Assembly: GCF_002939705.1 (NCBI RefSeq)
Contig: NZ_MDCB01000001.1
Location: 1-64,000, forward strand
Direction of reading: 5' to 3'
From: Xanthomonas albilineans
GTDB taxonomy: Bacteria; Pseudomonadota; Gammaproteobacteria; Xanthomonadales; Xanthomonadaceae
DNA: 64,000 nucleotides
Both the position numbers and the translations under genes were made by a program. The notes beneath the pieces are model-generated. The model was not told the DNA's origin. It was given only the letters and a program-made list of their open reading frames with translations, and did not search any database. Positions 56,130-64,000 of this stretch are shown here, one piece after another (positions within the stretch are counted from its first letter, which is position 1; each line of letters starts with the position of its first letter).

Positions 56130-57530
56130 GTGATCAAGCCCCGTACGCCGCCCGGCATCATGGAATTGCTGCCGCGCGAGCAGATCGCGTTCCAGCGCAT
56201 GCTGGACGTCATCCGCCGCAACTATGAGCGGTTCGGGTTCCTGCCGGTGGAGACGCCGGTGTTCGAGTTGTCCGATGTGCTGTTGACCAAGTCCGGTGGC
56301 GAAACCGAGCGCCAAGTGTACTTCGTGCAGTCCACCGGCGCCCTGGCCAATGCCGCGGCCGAAGGCGCGGAGGGGGCGATGCCGGAGTTGGCGCTGCGCT
56401 TCGATTTGACCGTGCCGCTGGCGCGCTACGTGGCCGAACACGAACACGAACTGAGCTTCCCCTTCCGCCGCTACCAGATGCAGCGCGTCTACCGTGGCGA
56501 GCGCGCCCAGCGCGGACGTTTTCGCGAGTTCTACCAGTGCGATATCGATGTGATCGGCAAGGATGCGCTGAGCATTCGCTACGATGCCGAGGTGCTGGCG
56601 GTGATCCACGCGGTGTTTGCCGAGCTGGGCATCGGTGCGTTCGCGGTGCAGTTGAACAATCGCAAGCTGATGCGCGGCTTTTTCCAGAGCCTGGGCGTGG
56701 CCGAGGGTGAGCGCCAGCTTGCGGTGTTGCGCGAGGTCGACAAGCTGGACAAGCGCGGTGCCGACTACGTGCGCGAGACGTTGGCCGGCGAGGGTTTCGG
56801 TATCCCGGCTGCGCAGGTCGAGCAGATTTTGCAGTTCGTCGCGGTGCGTTCCAGGGGGCATGACGATGCGTTGGCGCGGCTGGACGCGTTGGAGGCAGCG
56901 GCCGGTGCCAGTGCGACGCTGCGCGAGGGTGTGGCCGAGTTGCGCGAAGTGTTGGCGCTGGTCAAGGCGCTGGGCGTGCCGGAGCGGGCGTATTGCCTGA
57001 ATTTTTCCATTGCCCGCGGTCTGGACTACTACACCGGCACCGTCTACGAGACCTTGTTGAACGATTACCCGCAGATCGGCTCGATCTGCTCGGGTGGGCG
57101 TTACGAGGATCTGGCCAGCCACTACAGCAAGTCCAGGCTGCCCGGCGTGGGCATCTCCATCGGCCTGACCCGGTTGTTCTGGCAGTTGCGCGAGGCGGGG
57201 CTGATCGATGGCATCGCTTCCAGTAGCGTGCAGGCCATGGTTGCGTTGATGGATGAAGCTAGGTTGGCCGATGCGTTGGATATCGCCCGGCGTTTGCGTG
57301 CCGGTGGGATCAACACCGAAGTGCAGATGGAGCCGAAGAAGGTCGGCAAGCAGTTCCAGTACGCTGCCCGCGCCGGGATCCGCTTCGTGGTGCTGGCGGG
57401 CGAGGACGAATTGGCGCGTGGAGTAGTCGCGGTCAAGGACTTGGTGCGCGAACAGCAGTTCGAGATCGCACGCGAGGATCTGGCCAGCACACTGCTTGTG
57501 GAACTGGAGCAGGCCAAGGTCATGGCGTGA
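56130..57530 (+). CDS. hisS: Histidyl-tRNA synthetase
   Basis: Class II synthetase of 466 residues. Motif 1/2 regions are [20 protein letters not shown] and [21 protein letters not shown] with [13 protein letters not shown]. The histidine-binding signature is [12 protein letters not shown] and motif 3 is [16 protein letters not shown]-terminal anticodon-binding domain follows. The GTG at 56130 has AGGAG 7 bases upstream and begins [14 protein letters not shown], as expected. Confidence 0.93.
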   Translation: MIKPRTPPGIMELLPREQIAFQRMLDVIRRNYERFGFLPVETPVFELSDVLLTKSGGETERQVYFVQSTGALANAAAEGAEGAMPELALRFDLTVPLARYVAEHEHELSFPFRRYQMQRVYRGERAQRGRFREFYQCDIDVIGKDALSIRYDAEVLAVIHAVFAELGIGAFAVQLNNRKLMRGFFQSLGVAEGERQLAVLREVDKLDKRGADYVRETLAGEGFGIPAAQVEQILQFVAVRSRGHDDALARLDALEAAAGASATLREGVAELREVLALVKALGVPERAYCLNFSIARGLDYYTGTVYETLLNDYPQIGSICSGGRYEDLASHYSKSRLPGVGISIGLTRLFWQLREAGLIDGIASSSVQAMVALMDEARLADALDIARRLRAGGINTEVQMEPKKVGKQFQYAARAGIRFVVLAGEDELARGVVAVKDLVREQQFEIAREDLASTLLVELEQAKVMA

Positions 57531-57598
57531 GCCATAGCTTTGATCTGCGCTGCACGCCTTTCGTCGCAGACGCCGGCGCGTGTGTTGGCGTGCGCGTA

Positions 57599-58831
57599 TT
57601 ACCGGAGCAGTCCGGCGCGTTGCAGCATGCGTTTGAGGGTGCGCCTTTGCGCGTGGTCGTCGGCGGGCCAGCCCTGTAATTGCGCTTGCACGCGTCCGTC
57701 GCGTATCAGGAAGAAGGTCGGCATAGTCCAGGGGTGCGGTAGCAGCGGCCATTCCGCCGCCGCGTAGATCGGATGCAATGGCATCTGCGGGTGGCGCTGG
57801 TCCCAGGCACGGACGTCGCCCATGTCTTCCGCGCCCGGTGGCAGGCTCAGCCATAGCGCATGGCGGCGGAAGGCCGGGCCGAGTTTGGGGTCGTTGGCGA
57901 TGGCGCGTGCGGCATCGGCTGCGAAGTGGCAGCCGGCGGTGACCAGAATCCGCGGGCGTCGTAGGTCGATGGGTTGCCGTCGCAAGGTCGTGCCGCCGGC
58001 ATCCAGCGACCACAGCGTCGGGCCATGTGCGCCTGGGCCCAGGCGGTCGTCGAAGCGTAGCCAGTGCGGCCAGTCGGCGTCGCCGCCGGTCGCCAGCAGT
58101 CGGCGCGCGTCTTCGGTGCGATGGGCGAGCAATAGCGCGTTGCCGGCGGTGTCCAGTTGCGCGGCGTCGGCCTGGCCGCGATCGCGCAGCAACTCCAGCG
58201 TGCGCAGTTGCGCTTGCAGTCCTGCCGCTGTGGGGTGCAGGGTGTAGGTCGCGACGATGGCACGGTACAACAGTGTGAGCGAGGCGTTGTCCAGTTGCGC
58301 CGCAGCGCTGCGGTCGAAGGCTTCGGGCAGCGCGGCGCGTAGCGATGGCCAGGGGGGGCGGTCTTCGTCTTGTCGCTGGCGCAGGAGGCGATTATATCCG
58401 TTGTAGCGGTGTTCAAATGCGCCGATTGTGGTGGCGGTGTCTACGGCGCGTGCTTGCTTCGCCCAGTGGGGCAGGGTGTCTGCATACTGCGCGGCCCCGA
58501 ATAGTGCGAGGAGTGCGCGCCCTTGTTCGCGTGTGAGTTGCGCTAGATCCTGGGTGTCGAACCCGCTCAGGCCGATGCGGCCGAATACCAGGCCGTCGAT
58601 GAAGCGCTCGCGTGCGCCGGGGGAGAATGCGTCCAGTGGTGTGGGTTCGCCAGCATGCGCGCGCAGGTATGCATCGAGCTGGGATTGCGAACGGATCGGG
58701 AGCTGATTGTTGGCCTCGTCGTTGGTGGTGGCGACAGCCATGGTCGATGGCCGTGTGGCCGGCGGCGTCGGATCCGCGAGTGCGTTCGTCGAGAGAAGCA
58801 GTGCCAGGTGTGCAAGGAGAGGACGATGCAT
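57599..58831 (-). CDS. Exported protein with a thioredoxin-like C-terminal region
   Basis: A 410-residue protein with a signal peptide (to TNALA). The middle is helical and repeat-like. The last 130 residues, from PRILVTAGCHFAADAARAI, have a thioredoxin-like order of strands with TMPTFFLIRDGRVQAQLQGW, where the Pro-containing strand and following turn fit the fold. Only a single Cys stands at the active-site position, so a reductase activity is doubtful. It is convergent with hisS. Confidence 0.75.
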   Translation of the reverse strand: MHRPLLAHLALLLSTNALADPTPPATRPSTMAVATTNDEANNQLPIRSQSQLDAYLRAHAGEPTPLDAFSPGARERFIDGLVFGRIGLSGFDTQDLAQLTREQGRALLALFGAAQYADTLPHWAKQARAVDTATTIGAFEHRYNGYNRLLRQRQDEDRPPWPSLRAALPEAFDRSAAAQLDNASLTLLYRAIVATYTLHPTAAGLQAQLRTLELLRDRGQADAAQLDTAGNALLLAHRTEDARRLLATGGDADWPHWLRFDDRLGPGAHGPTLWSLDAGGTTLRRQPIDLRRPRILVTAGCHFAADAARAIANDPKLGPAFRRHALWLSLPPGAEDMGDVRAWDQRHPQMPLHPIYAAAEWPLLPHPWTMPTFFLIRDGRVQAQLQGWPADDHAQRRTLKRMLQRAGLLR

Positions 58832-58947
58832 GGACGTTGCCGTGGCGGCTATCGTGGCGATGCTAGCGACTCTGCGGCAGCCACGCCAGCCATGGGATGT
58901 TAGTTCCGCCGCGTGGTGAGGGCGGGTCAGCGCGATTGGTCGGGGTT

Positions 58948-58981
58948 TGACATTTGTGCTAACATGCTATTACATTAGCAG
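58948..58981 (+). promoter_or_regulatory. Promoter and palindromic operator of the YerC/TrpR-like gene and his operon
   Basis: TTGACA (58948-58953) and TTACAT (58971-58976) have 17 bases between them. The inverted repeat TGCTAA (58958-58963) / TTAGCA (58976-58981) spans the -10 and ends one base before the ATG at 58983. A repressor here would block transcription. The predicted start coincides with the ATG, so the mRNA is probably leaderless. Confidence 0.6.
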
Positions 58982-58982
58982 A

Positions 58983-59282
58983 ATGAAACAGCGCCCCGCC
59001 TCCGTAGCAGACCGTGACAGCGCCGCCGCGTTCAAGGCGCTGGCGCGCACGCTCGCCCAGCTGGACAGGCCGCAGGACGTCGCTGCGTTTCTGCAGGACT
59101 TGTGTACGCCGGCCGAGCTGGAGGCAATGGCAGACCGTTGGCGCGTGGTGCCTTTGCTACTCAAGGGCCTGCCCTACCGCGAGATCCATGAACTGACCCA
59201 GGTCAGCGTGACCACGATCGGTCGCGTTGCGCGGACCCTCGAATACGGCGCTGGCGGCTATGCCGCGGCGCTACGCCGGTAG
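58983..59282 (+). CDS. YerC/TrpR-family regulator at the head of the his operon
   Basis: A 99-residue helical DNA-binding protein. FLQDLCTPAELEAMADRWRV and LLLKGLPYREIHELTQVSVT with TIGRVARTL match the Trp-repressor superfamily of the YerC/YecD type. It directly precedes hisG on the same strand (36 bases), so it is a good candidate for the histidine-pathway repressor. The ATG has no ribosome site before it. Confidence 0.85.
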   Translation: MKQRPASVADRDSAAAFKALARTLAQLDRPQDVAAFLQDLCTPAELEAMADRWRVVPLLLKGLPYREIHELTQVSVTTIGRVARTLEYGAGGYAAALRR

Positions 59283-59318
59283 ACGGCGCGCCCTTCTGCT
59301 TCCCACTGAGATGCCCTG

Positions 59319-60233
59319 ATGAGTGTTTCCCTGGCAGCGCCGGCACGCGACCGGCTGCGTATCGCGATCCAGAAAAGCGGCCGCCTGGCCGAGCCGGCAC
59401 GTGCGGTGCTGGCCGCCTGCGGACTGAGCTGGCGCGAGAGTCGCGACAAGTTGTTCTGCTATGGCGAGTCGTTGCCGGTGGATCTGCTGCTGGTGCGCGA
59501 CGACGATATTCCTGGGCTGATCGCCGATGGCGTGTGCGACTTCGGGATTGTTGGTCGCAACGAATTGGACGAACAGGCCGGCGAACGCCGTCGCAATGGT
59601 CTGCCCGACGCCTACCGTGCGCTGCGCGGGCTGCACTTCGGCCAATGCCGGCTGATGCTGGCGGTGCCGGAGCAGTGGGAATGGAGCGGCCCGCAGCAGG
59701 TGCAGGGCAAGCGGATCGCCACCAGCTATCCGGCGGTGCTGGCCGATTGGTTGGAGGCGCGCGGCATCGAGGCGCAAGTGGTGGAACTGTCCGGCTCGGT
59801 GGAGATCGCGCCGCGCCTGGGTACCGCCGACCTGATCTGCGATCTGGTGTCCAGCGGCGCGACCCTGGCCGCTAACCAGCTCAAGCCTGTGGAAACTTTG
59901 TTGGACAGCGAGGCGGTGCTGGCCGGGCCGGTGCGCGAACCAGCCGACGCTCGTGCTGGGTTGGCGGCGATGTTGCTGCGCCGGCTCGACGGCGTCCTCA
60001 AGTTGCGCGACAGCAAGTTGCTGATGTTCCGTGCCGCGCGCGACCGGGTTGCCGACTTGACCCGGTTGCTGCCCGATGCCGACCCGCTGGTGCAGTTGCC
60101 CGGCGATGTGGATGAACCATTGCAGTTGCAGACGATGTGTCACGGCGCGATTACCTGGCAGCGCATGGAAGAATTGGAGCGTGCGGGTGCGCAGGGCTTG
60201 ATGGTGTTGACGGTGGAGCGCTCGCTCGCATGA
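59319..60233 (+). CDS. hisG: ATP phosphoribosyltransferase
   Basis: First step of histidine synthesis, 304 residues, long form. [44 protein letters not shown], and [21 protein letters not shown] are family regions. The C-terminal domain (about 225-304) is the feedback-inhibition domain of long HisG. It overlaps hisD by four bases. Confidence 0.95.
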   Translation: MSVSLAAPARDRLRIAIQKSGRLAEPARAVLAACGLSWRESRDKLFCYGESLPVDLLLVRDDDIPGLIADGVCDFGIVGRNELDEQAGERRRNGLPDAYRALRGLHFGQCRLMLAVPEQWEWSGPQQVQGKRIATSYPAVLADWLEARGIEAQVVELSGSVEIAPRLGTADLICDLVSSGATLAANQLKPVETLLDSEAVLAGPVREPADARAGLAAMLLRRLDGVLKLRDSKLLMFRAARDRVADLTRLLPDADPLVQLPGDVDEPLQLQTMCHGAITWQRMEELERAGAQGLMVLTVERSLA

Positions 60234-61525
60234 ATCGATTGGATTGGAATGCGCTCGACGCGCAGGCCCGCACCCAGGCCTTGACCCGACCGGTGCAAGC
60301 CGTCGCTGCGCAGACCCGCGCGACGGTGGCGCAACTGCTTGAGCAGGTGCGCGCGGATGGCGATGTGGCGTTGCAGGAAATCACCGCGCGCCTGGATGGC
60401 GTGGTGCTGCAGCAGTTCGAGGTCGGTGCCGACGAATTCGTCGCGGCCGAGGCGGCGGTACCGGCGGCGTTGCGCGAGGCGCTGCTGCAGGCGATGACGC
60501 GGATCACCGCCTTCCACCGCGCCGGCGTGGCTCAGCCGTATGCCGTGGAGACCGCGCCTGGGGTCGTCTGCGAGCGGGTGGTGCGGCCGATCGGTCGGGT
60601 CGGCCTGTACGTGCCGGCCGGTAGCGCACCGCTGCCGTCCACGGCGTTGATGCTGTGCGTACCGGCGGCATTGGCCGGTTGCCGCGAGGTGGTGTTGTGT
60701 ACGCCACCGCGCGCCGATGGCTCGGCTGATCCGGCGGTGCTGGTCGCGGCGCGACTGAGCGGAGTGGATCGCGTGTTCAAGCTCGGCGGTGCGCAGGCCA
60801 TTGCCGCGATGGGCTTCGGGACCGCTTCGGTGCCTTCGTGCGACAAGTTGTTCGGCCCTGGCAACAGCTACGTCACCGAGGCCAAGCGGCAGGTGGCGCA
60901 GGCCGGCGCGGCGGCGATCGACATGCCGGCCGGCCCGTCCGAGGTGTTGGTGATCGCCGATGCCGGCGCCGATCCGGCGTTCGTCGCCGCCGATCTGTTG
61001 TCGCAGGCCGAACACGGTCCGGATTCGCAGGTCGTGCTGCTGTCCGACAGCGGGGCGTTGATCGATGCGGTGGAGGACGAGCTGGAACGGCAATTGGCGA
61101 CGCTGCCGCGCGCGGCGATCGCCCGCCAGGCGCTGGCCGCGTCGCGACTGATCCAGGTCGGCACGCTCGAGGAGGCCTTCGCGATCAGTAATCGCTATGC
61201 GCCCGAGCACCTGATTCTGGCGCTGCGCGCGCCGCGCGATTGGTTGGAACGGGTCGAGGCGGCCGGCTCGGTGTTCCTCGGCGACTACACCCCCGAGGCC
61301 CTGGGCGACTACTGCAGTGGCACCAACCATGTGCTGCCGACCAGCGGCGCGGCGCGGGCCTACAGCGGGATCAGCGTTGCCAGCTTCCAGAATTTCGTCA
61401 GCGTGCAGAGCGCCAGCCAGGCCGGTATCGCCGCGATCGGCGCTTGCGCGGTGCTGATGGCGCGTGCCGAAGGCCTGGACGCGCACGCCAACGCGGTGGC
61501 GTTACGCATGGAGAAGGCGGGATGA
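60230..61525 (+). CDS. hisD: Histidinol dehydrogenase
   Basis: Zinc enzyme for the last two steps of histidine synthesis, 431 residues. [51 protein letters not shown], the metal-binding [10 protein letters not shown] and [13 protein letters not shown] are present. The start at 60230 overlaps hisG, and the stop overlaps hisC. Confidence 0.96.
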   Translation: MNRLDWNALDAQARTQALTRPVQAVAAQTRATVAQLLEQVRADGDVALQEITARLDGVVLQQFEVGADEFVAAEAAVPAALREALLQAMTRITAFHRAGVAQPYAVETAPGVVCERVVRPIGRVGLYVPAGSAPLPSTALMLCVPAALAGCREVVLCTPPRADGSADPAVLVAARLSGVDRVFKLGGAQAIAAMGFGTASVPSCDKLFGPGNSYVTEAKRQVAQAGAAAIDMPAGPSEVLVIADAGADPAFVAADLLSQAEHGPDSQVVLLSDSGALIDAVEDELERQLATLPRAAIARQALAASRLIQVGTLEEAFAISNRYAPEHLILALRAPRDWLERVEAAGSVFLGDYTPEALGDYCSGTNHVLPTSGAARAYSGISVASFQNFVSVQSASQAGIAAIGACAVLMARAEGLDAHANAVALRMEKAG

Positions 61526-62622
61526 GCGCCTCCACCGATTCCGCTGGGCTGCTGGCGCTGGTGCGCCCGGACTTGCGTGACTTCACTGGCTATTCCTCAG
61601 CGCGCAGTAGCGCAGTGCAGGGTGAGGTCTGGCTCAACGCTAACGAATCGGCCTGGGCCAACCTGGCCGACCGCGATGCCGACAACCGCCGCTATCCGGA
61701 CCCGCAGCCGCCGCAGTTGCGTGCGGCGCTGGCCGCGTTGTACGGCTGTGCGCCGGAACAACTGCTGATCGGTCGCGGCAGCGACGAGGCGATCGACTTG
61801 CTGCTGCGCGCGCTATGCGAGCCGGGCCGCGATGCGATCGTCATCACGCCGCCCGTCTTCGGCATGTATGCGGTGTGTGCCCGGATGCAGAACGCGCGCG
61901 TGGTCGAGGTGCCGCTGTGCGATGCAGCGGACGGACTGCACGCCGATCTCGATGCGGTCGTGGACGCGGCACTGAGCCAGAGAGCCAAACTGGTGTTCCT
62001 GTGTTCGCCAGGTAATCCTGGCGGCGCGGCCATCGCCTTGGACGACATCGCCCTCGCCGCGCAACGCTTGCAGGATCGTGCCTTGCTGGTGGTGGACGAA
62101 GCCTACGGCGAGTTTTCCGATCAGCCCTCGGCGACCACGTTGCTGGCGCGTCAGCCGAATGTGGCGGTGTTGCGGACCTTGTCCAAGGCGCACGCGCTGG
62201 CGGCGGCGCGGATCGGCTGCTTGATCGCCGATCCAGCGCTGATTGCGGTGCTGCGGCGTTGCCAGGCGCCGTATCCGATCCCGGCGCCGTGCCTGCATCT
62301 GGCGCTGGCCGCGTTGCAGCCCGAGCCGCTGCGGCAGACCGCGCTGCGCGTGGCCGAGGTACGCGAGGAACGCACGCGCATGCAGGCCGCACTGGCCATG
62401 CTGCCGGGTGTGCGCCGGGTCTATCCATCGCAAGGCAACTTCCTGCTGTTGCGTTTCGACGATGCCGAGGGTGCGTTACAGGCCTTGCTGGCGGCCGGCG
62501 TGGTGGTGCGCGACCAGCGTGCCGCAGCCGGGTTGGGCGATGCCTTGCGCATCACCCTCGGTACGCCGGAACAGAATCAGCGCGTCCTTGATGCCTTGCG
62601 GGCGTGGAGGGCGGCGGCATGA
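61522..62622 (+). CDS. hisC: Histidinol-phosphate aminotransferase
   Basis: PLP transaminase, 366 residues. [12 protein letters not shown] near the start, [18 protein letters not shown], the Asp/Tyr in [14 protein letters not shown] and the PLP Lys in [17 protein letters not shown] identify it. It overlaps both hisD and hisB by four bases or fewer, showing tight coupling. Confidence 0.96.
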   Translation: MSASTDSAGLLALVRPDLRDFTGYSSARSSAVQGEVWLNANESAWANLADRDADNRRYPDPQPPQLRAALAALYGCAPEQLLIGRGSDEAIDLLLRALCEPGRDAIVITPPVFGMYAVCARMQNARVVEVPLCDAADGLHADLDAVVDAALSQRAKLVFLCSPGNPGGAAIALDDIALAAQRLQDRALLVVDEAYGEFSDQPSATTLLARQPNVAVLRTLSKAHALAAARIGCLIADPALIAVLRRCQAPYPIPAPCLHLALAALQPEPLRQTALRVAEVREERTRMQAALAMLPGVRRVYPSQGNFLLLRFDDAEGALQALLAAGVVVRDQRAAAGLGDALRITLGTPEQNQRVLDALRAWRAAA

Positions 62623-63692
62623 CCCCGATCCTGTTCGTGGACCGCGACGGTACGCTGATCGAGGAGCCGGCCGATTTCCAGATCGACGCCTACGAGAAGC
62701 TGCGTTTCGTGCAGGGCGTGATCCCGGCGCTGCTGAAGCTGCGCGATGCCGGCTATCAGTTCGTCATCGTCACCAATCAGGATGGCCTGGGCAGCGCGAC
62801 GTATCCGCAGGCCGCGTTCGATGGTCCGAACGACTTGATGCTGCAGATCTTCGCCAGCCAAGGGATTGAATTTCGCGAGGTGCTGATCGACCGCAGTTGG
62901 CCGGCCGACAATGCGCCCACGCGCAAGCCCGGCATCGGCCTGATGCTGACGTACTTGCAGGACCGCAGCATCGATTGGGCGCGTTCGGCGATGGTCGGTG
63001 ACCGCGTGACCGATATCCAGTTCGCGGAAAATCTGCATATCCGCGGCTTCCAGTTGCGCACCGCGCAGTTCGGCGGCGATTGGGAGTGGGCCGGCATCGC
63101 CCATGCATTGGCCGATGCGCCGCGCCGCGCCAGGGTGCAGCGCGACACCAAGGAAACCCGGATCGCGGTGGAACTGGATCTGGACTTGGTACGCGATCCG
63201 CATTGTGCCACCGGCCTGCCGTTCTTCGATCATATGCTCGAACAGATCGGCAAGCACGGCGGCTTCGCCCTGGACGTGCATGCCGAGGGCGATCTGCACA
63301 TCGACGAACACCACACCATCGAAGACACCGGTCTGGCCCTAGGACAAGCGCTGCGTCAGGCACTGGGCGACAAGCGTGGCATCGGGCGCTACGGCTTCAC
63401 TTTGCCGATGGACGAGACCCTGGCCAGCGCCGCACTGGACTTCAGCGGGCGTCCTTATTTCGTATTCGAAGGGGAATTCAAGCGCGAGCGGGTTGGCGAT
63501 ATGCCCACCGAACTGGTGCCGCATTTCTTCCGCTCGCTGTGCGACGCGGCCGGTTTGAATCTGCACCTGAGCGTGCGTGGCGACAACGATCATCACAAGA
63601 TCGAAGCCTGCTTCAAGGCCTTGGCGCGTGCGTTGCGCCAGGCCGTGCGCCGCGATGGCGCGGCGCTGCCTTCGACCAAGGGCGTGCTGTGA
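62619..63692 (+). CDS. hisB: Bifunctional histidinol-phosphatase / imidazoleglycerol-phosphate dehydratase
   Basis: A 357-residue fusion. The N-terminal HAD phosphatase has [24 protein letters not shown] and [12 protein letters not shown]. The C-terminal dehydratase has the manganese-binding motifs [23 protein letters not shown] and [14 protein letters not shown]. The ATG at 62619 overlaps the hisC stop. The fused form is usual in gamma-proteobacteria. Confidence 0.96.
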   Translation: MTPILFVDRDGTLIEEPADFQIDAYEKLRFVQGVIPALLKLRDAGYQFVIVTNQDGLGSATYPQAAFDGPNDLMLQIFASQGIEFREVLIDRSWPADNAPTRKPGIGLMLTYLQDRSIDWARSAMVGDRVTDIQFAENLHIRGFQLRTAQFGGDWEWAGIAHALADAPRRARVQRDTKETRIAVELDLDLVRDPHCATGLPFFDHMLEQIGKHGGFALDVHAEGDLHIDEHHTIEDTGLALGQALRQALGDKRGIGRYGFTLPMDETLASAALDFSGRPYFVFEGEFKRERVGDMPTELVPHFFRSLCDAAGLNLHLSVRGDNDHHKIEACFKALARALRQAVRRDGAALPSTKGVL

Positions 63693-63750
63693 GCGCGCGT
63701 GCGACGCCGATGCAGCGCACACCGCACGGTGCCCGTGCGTGGAGGCGGCG

Positions 63751-64000
63751 ATGAGCACGGTGGCCTTGATCGACGCGGGCGGCGCCAACCTCGGTTCGGT
63801 GCGTTATGCATTGGAACGCCTGGCAGTGGAGCCGCGACTGGTAAGCGACGCGGCGGGCCTGCAGGGCGCGTCACGGGTGATCCTGCCCGGCGTCGGCGCC
63901 GCGCCGCAGGCGATGGCGCGGCTGCGCGCGCAGGGCCTGATCGAACCGCTGCGCATGTTGCAGGTGCCGTTGCTCGGCATCTGTTTGGGGATGCAGTTGC
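63751..64000 (+). CDS. hisH: Imidazole glycerol phosphate synthase, glutamine amidotransferase subunit (partial)
   Basis: The first 83 residues of HisH: VALIDAGGANLGSVRYALER, RVILPGVGAAPQAMARL and the start of the nucleophile region LLGICLGMQL with its Cys. HisH supplies ammonia to HisF. The gene runs off the right edge. It starts 58 bases after hisB behind GGAGGCGGCG, so it is part of the operon. Confidence 0.93.
   Translation, partial: MSTVALIDAGGANLGSVRYALERLAVEPRLVSDAAGLQGASRVILPGVGAAPQAMARLRAQGLIEPLRMLQVPLLGICLGMQL

Noticed and set aside
55557-58013. An 818-residue minus-strand frame across hisS
   Set aside because: It is a shadow of hisS, with low-information Arg/His/Gln-rich sequence and no ribosome site.
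63693-63750. A small extra gene between hisB and hisH
   Set aside because: The frame there is Arg-rich and only a few codons long; the space holds the hisH ribosome site.

Overview
The window is a GC-rich chromosomal segment. Its gene content and order point to a gamma-proteobacterium of the Xanthomonadaceae, most likely Xanthomonas: pcnB-folK-panBCD-pgi, FolE2, a VirD4-type coupling protein with an X-Tfe-like effector, secreted S53 and GH3 enzymes, thrABC with a leader peptide, and a his operon preceded by a TrpR-like gene. The species cannot be fixed from the sequence alone.

Bases 1-11.7 kb are housekeeping: a sugar porter, a secreted S53 protease, an amidase, folE2, tRNA-Glu and the compact pcnB-folK-panB-panC-panD-pgi series. 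From 11.8 to 17.4 kb, on the minus strand, lies a type IV secretion module. It holds virD4, a small periplasmic protein that is probably the immunity factor, a 730-residue effector with peptidoglycan-binding and Gln-rich C-terminal regions, and an unknown 284-residue protein. No virB genes accompany it. From 18 to 35.3 kb come a GH3 glucosidase with a sodium/sugar symporter, a GAF-GGDEF-EAL protein, a RegB/RegA-type two-component system, ispG, a NERD helicase, an EamA exporter, murB, pyrD, a methyltransferase and an aldehyde dehydrogenase.

Bases 35.3-45.7 kb are an accessory island. It is bounded by a frameshifted gene remnant on the left and, on the right, by an IS5-type fragment, a broken C1q-like gene, a toxin-antitoxin-like pair and tRNA-Arg(CCT). 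Its core (36.4-43.1 kb) is an apparently undescribed RiPP-like operon. In order it encodes an XRE regulator, two paralogous secretory-type precursor peptides, a hairpin, an HExxH protein resembling putative peptide beta-hydroxylases, an unrecognised 293-residue protein, a SAM methyltransferase and two FtsX/MacB-like permeases without their own ATPase. Both peptides carry the block DGHHxDSIGSHHHH and end in RFDV-COOH. Their shared block keeps the amino acids while most codons differ, so the protein sequence is under selection.

Bases 46-64 kb are amino-acid biosynthesis. They hold a thr leader peptide with a plausible attenuator, thrA-thrB, a secreted tannase/feruloyl esterase standing between thrB and thrC, hisS, and a translationally coupled hisGDCB-hisH operon. 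The his operon starts behind a YerC/TrpR-like gene that has an operator-like palindrome over its promoter and is probably leaderless.
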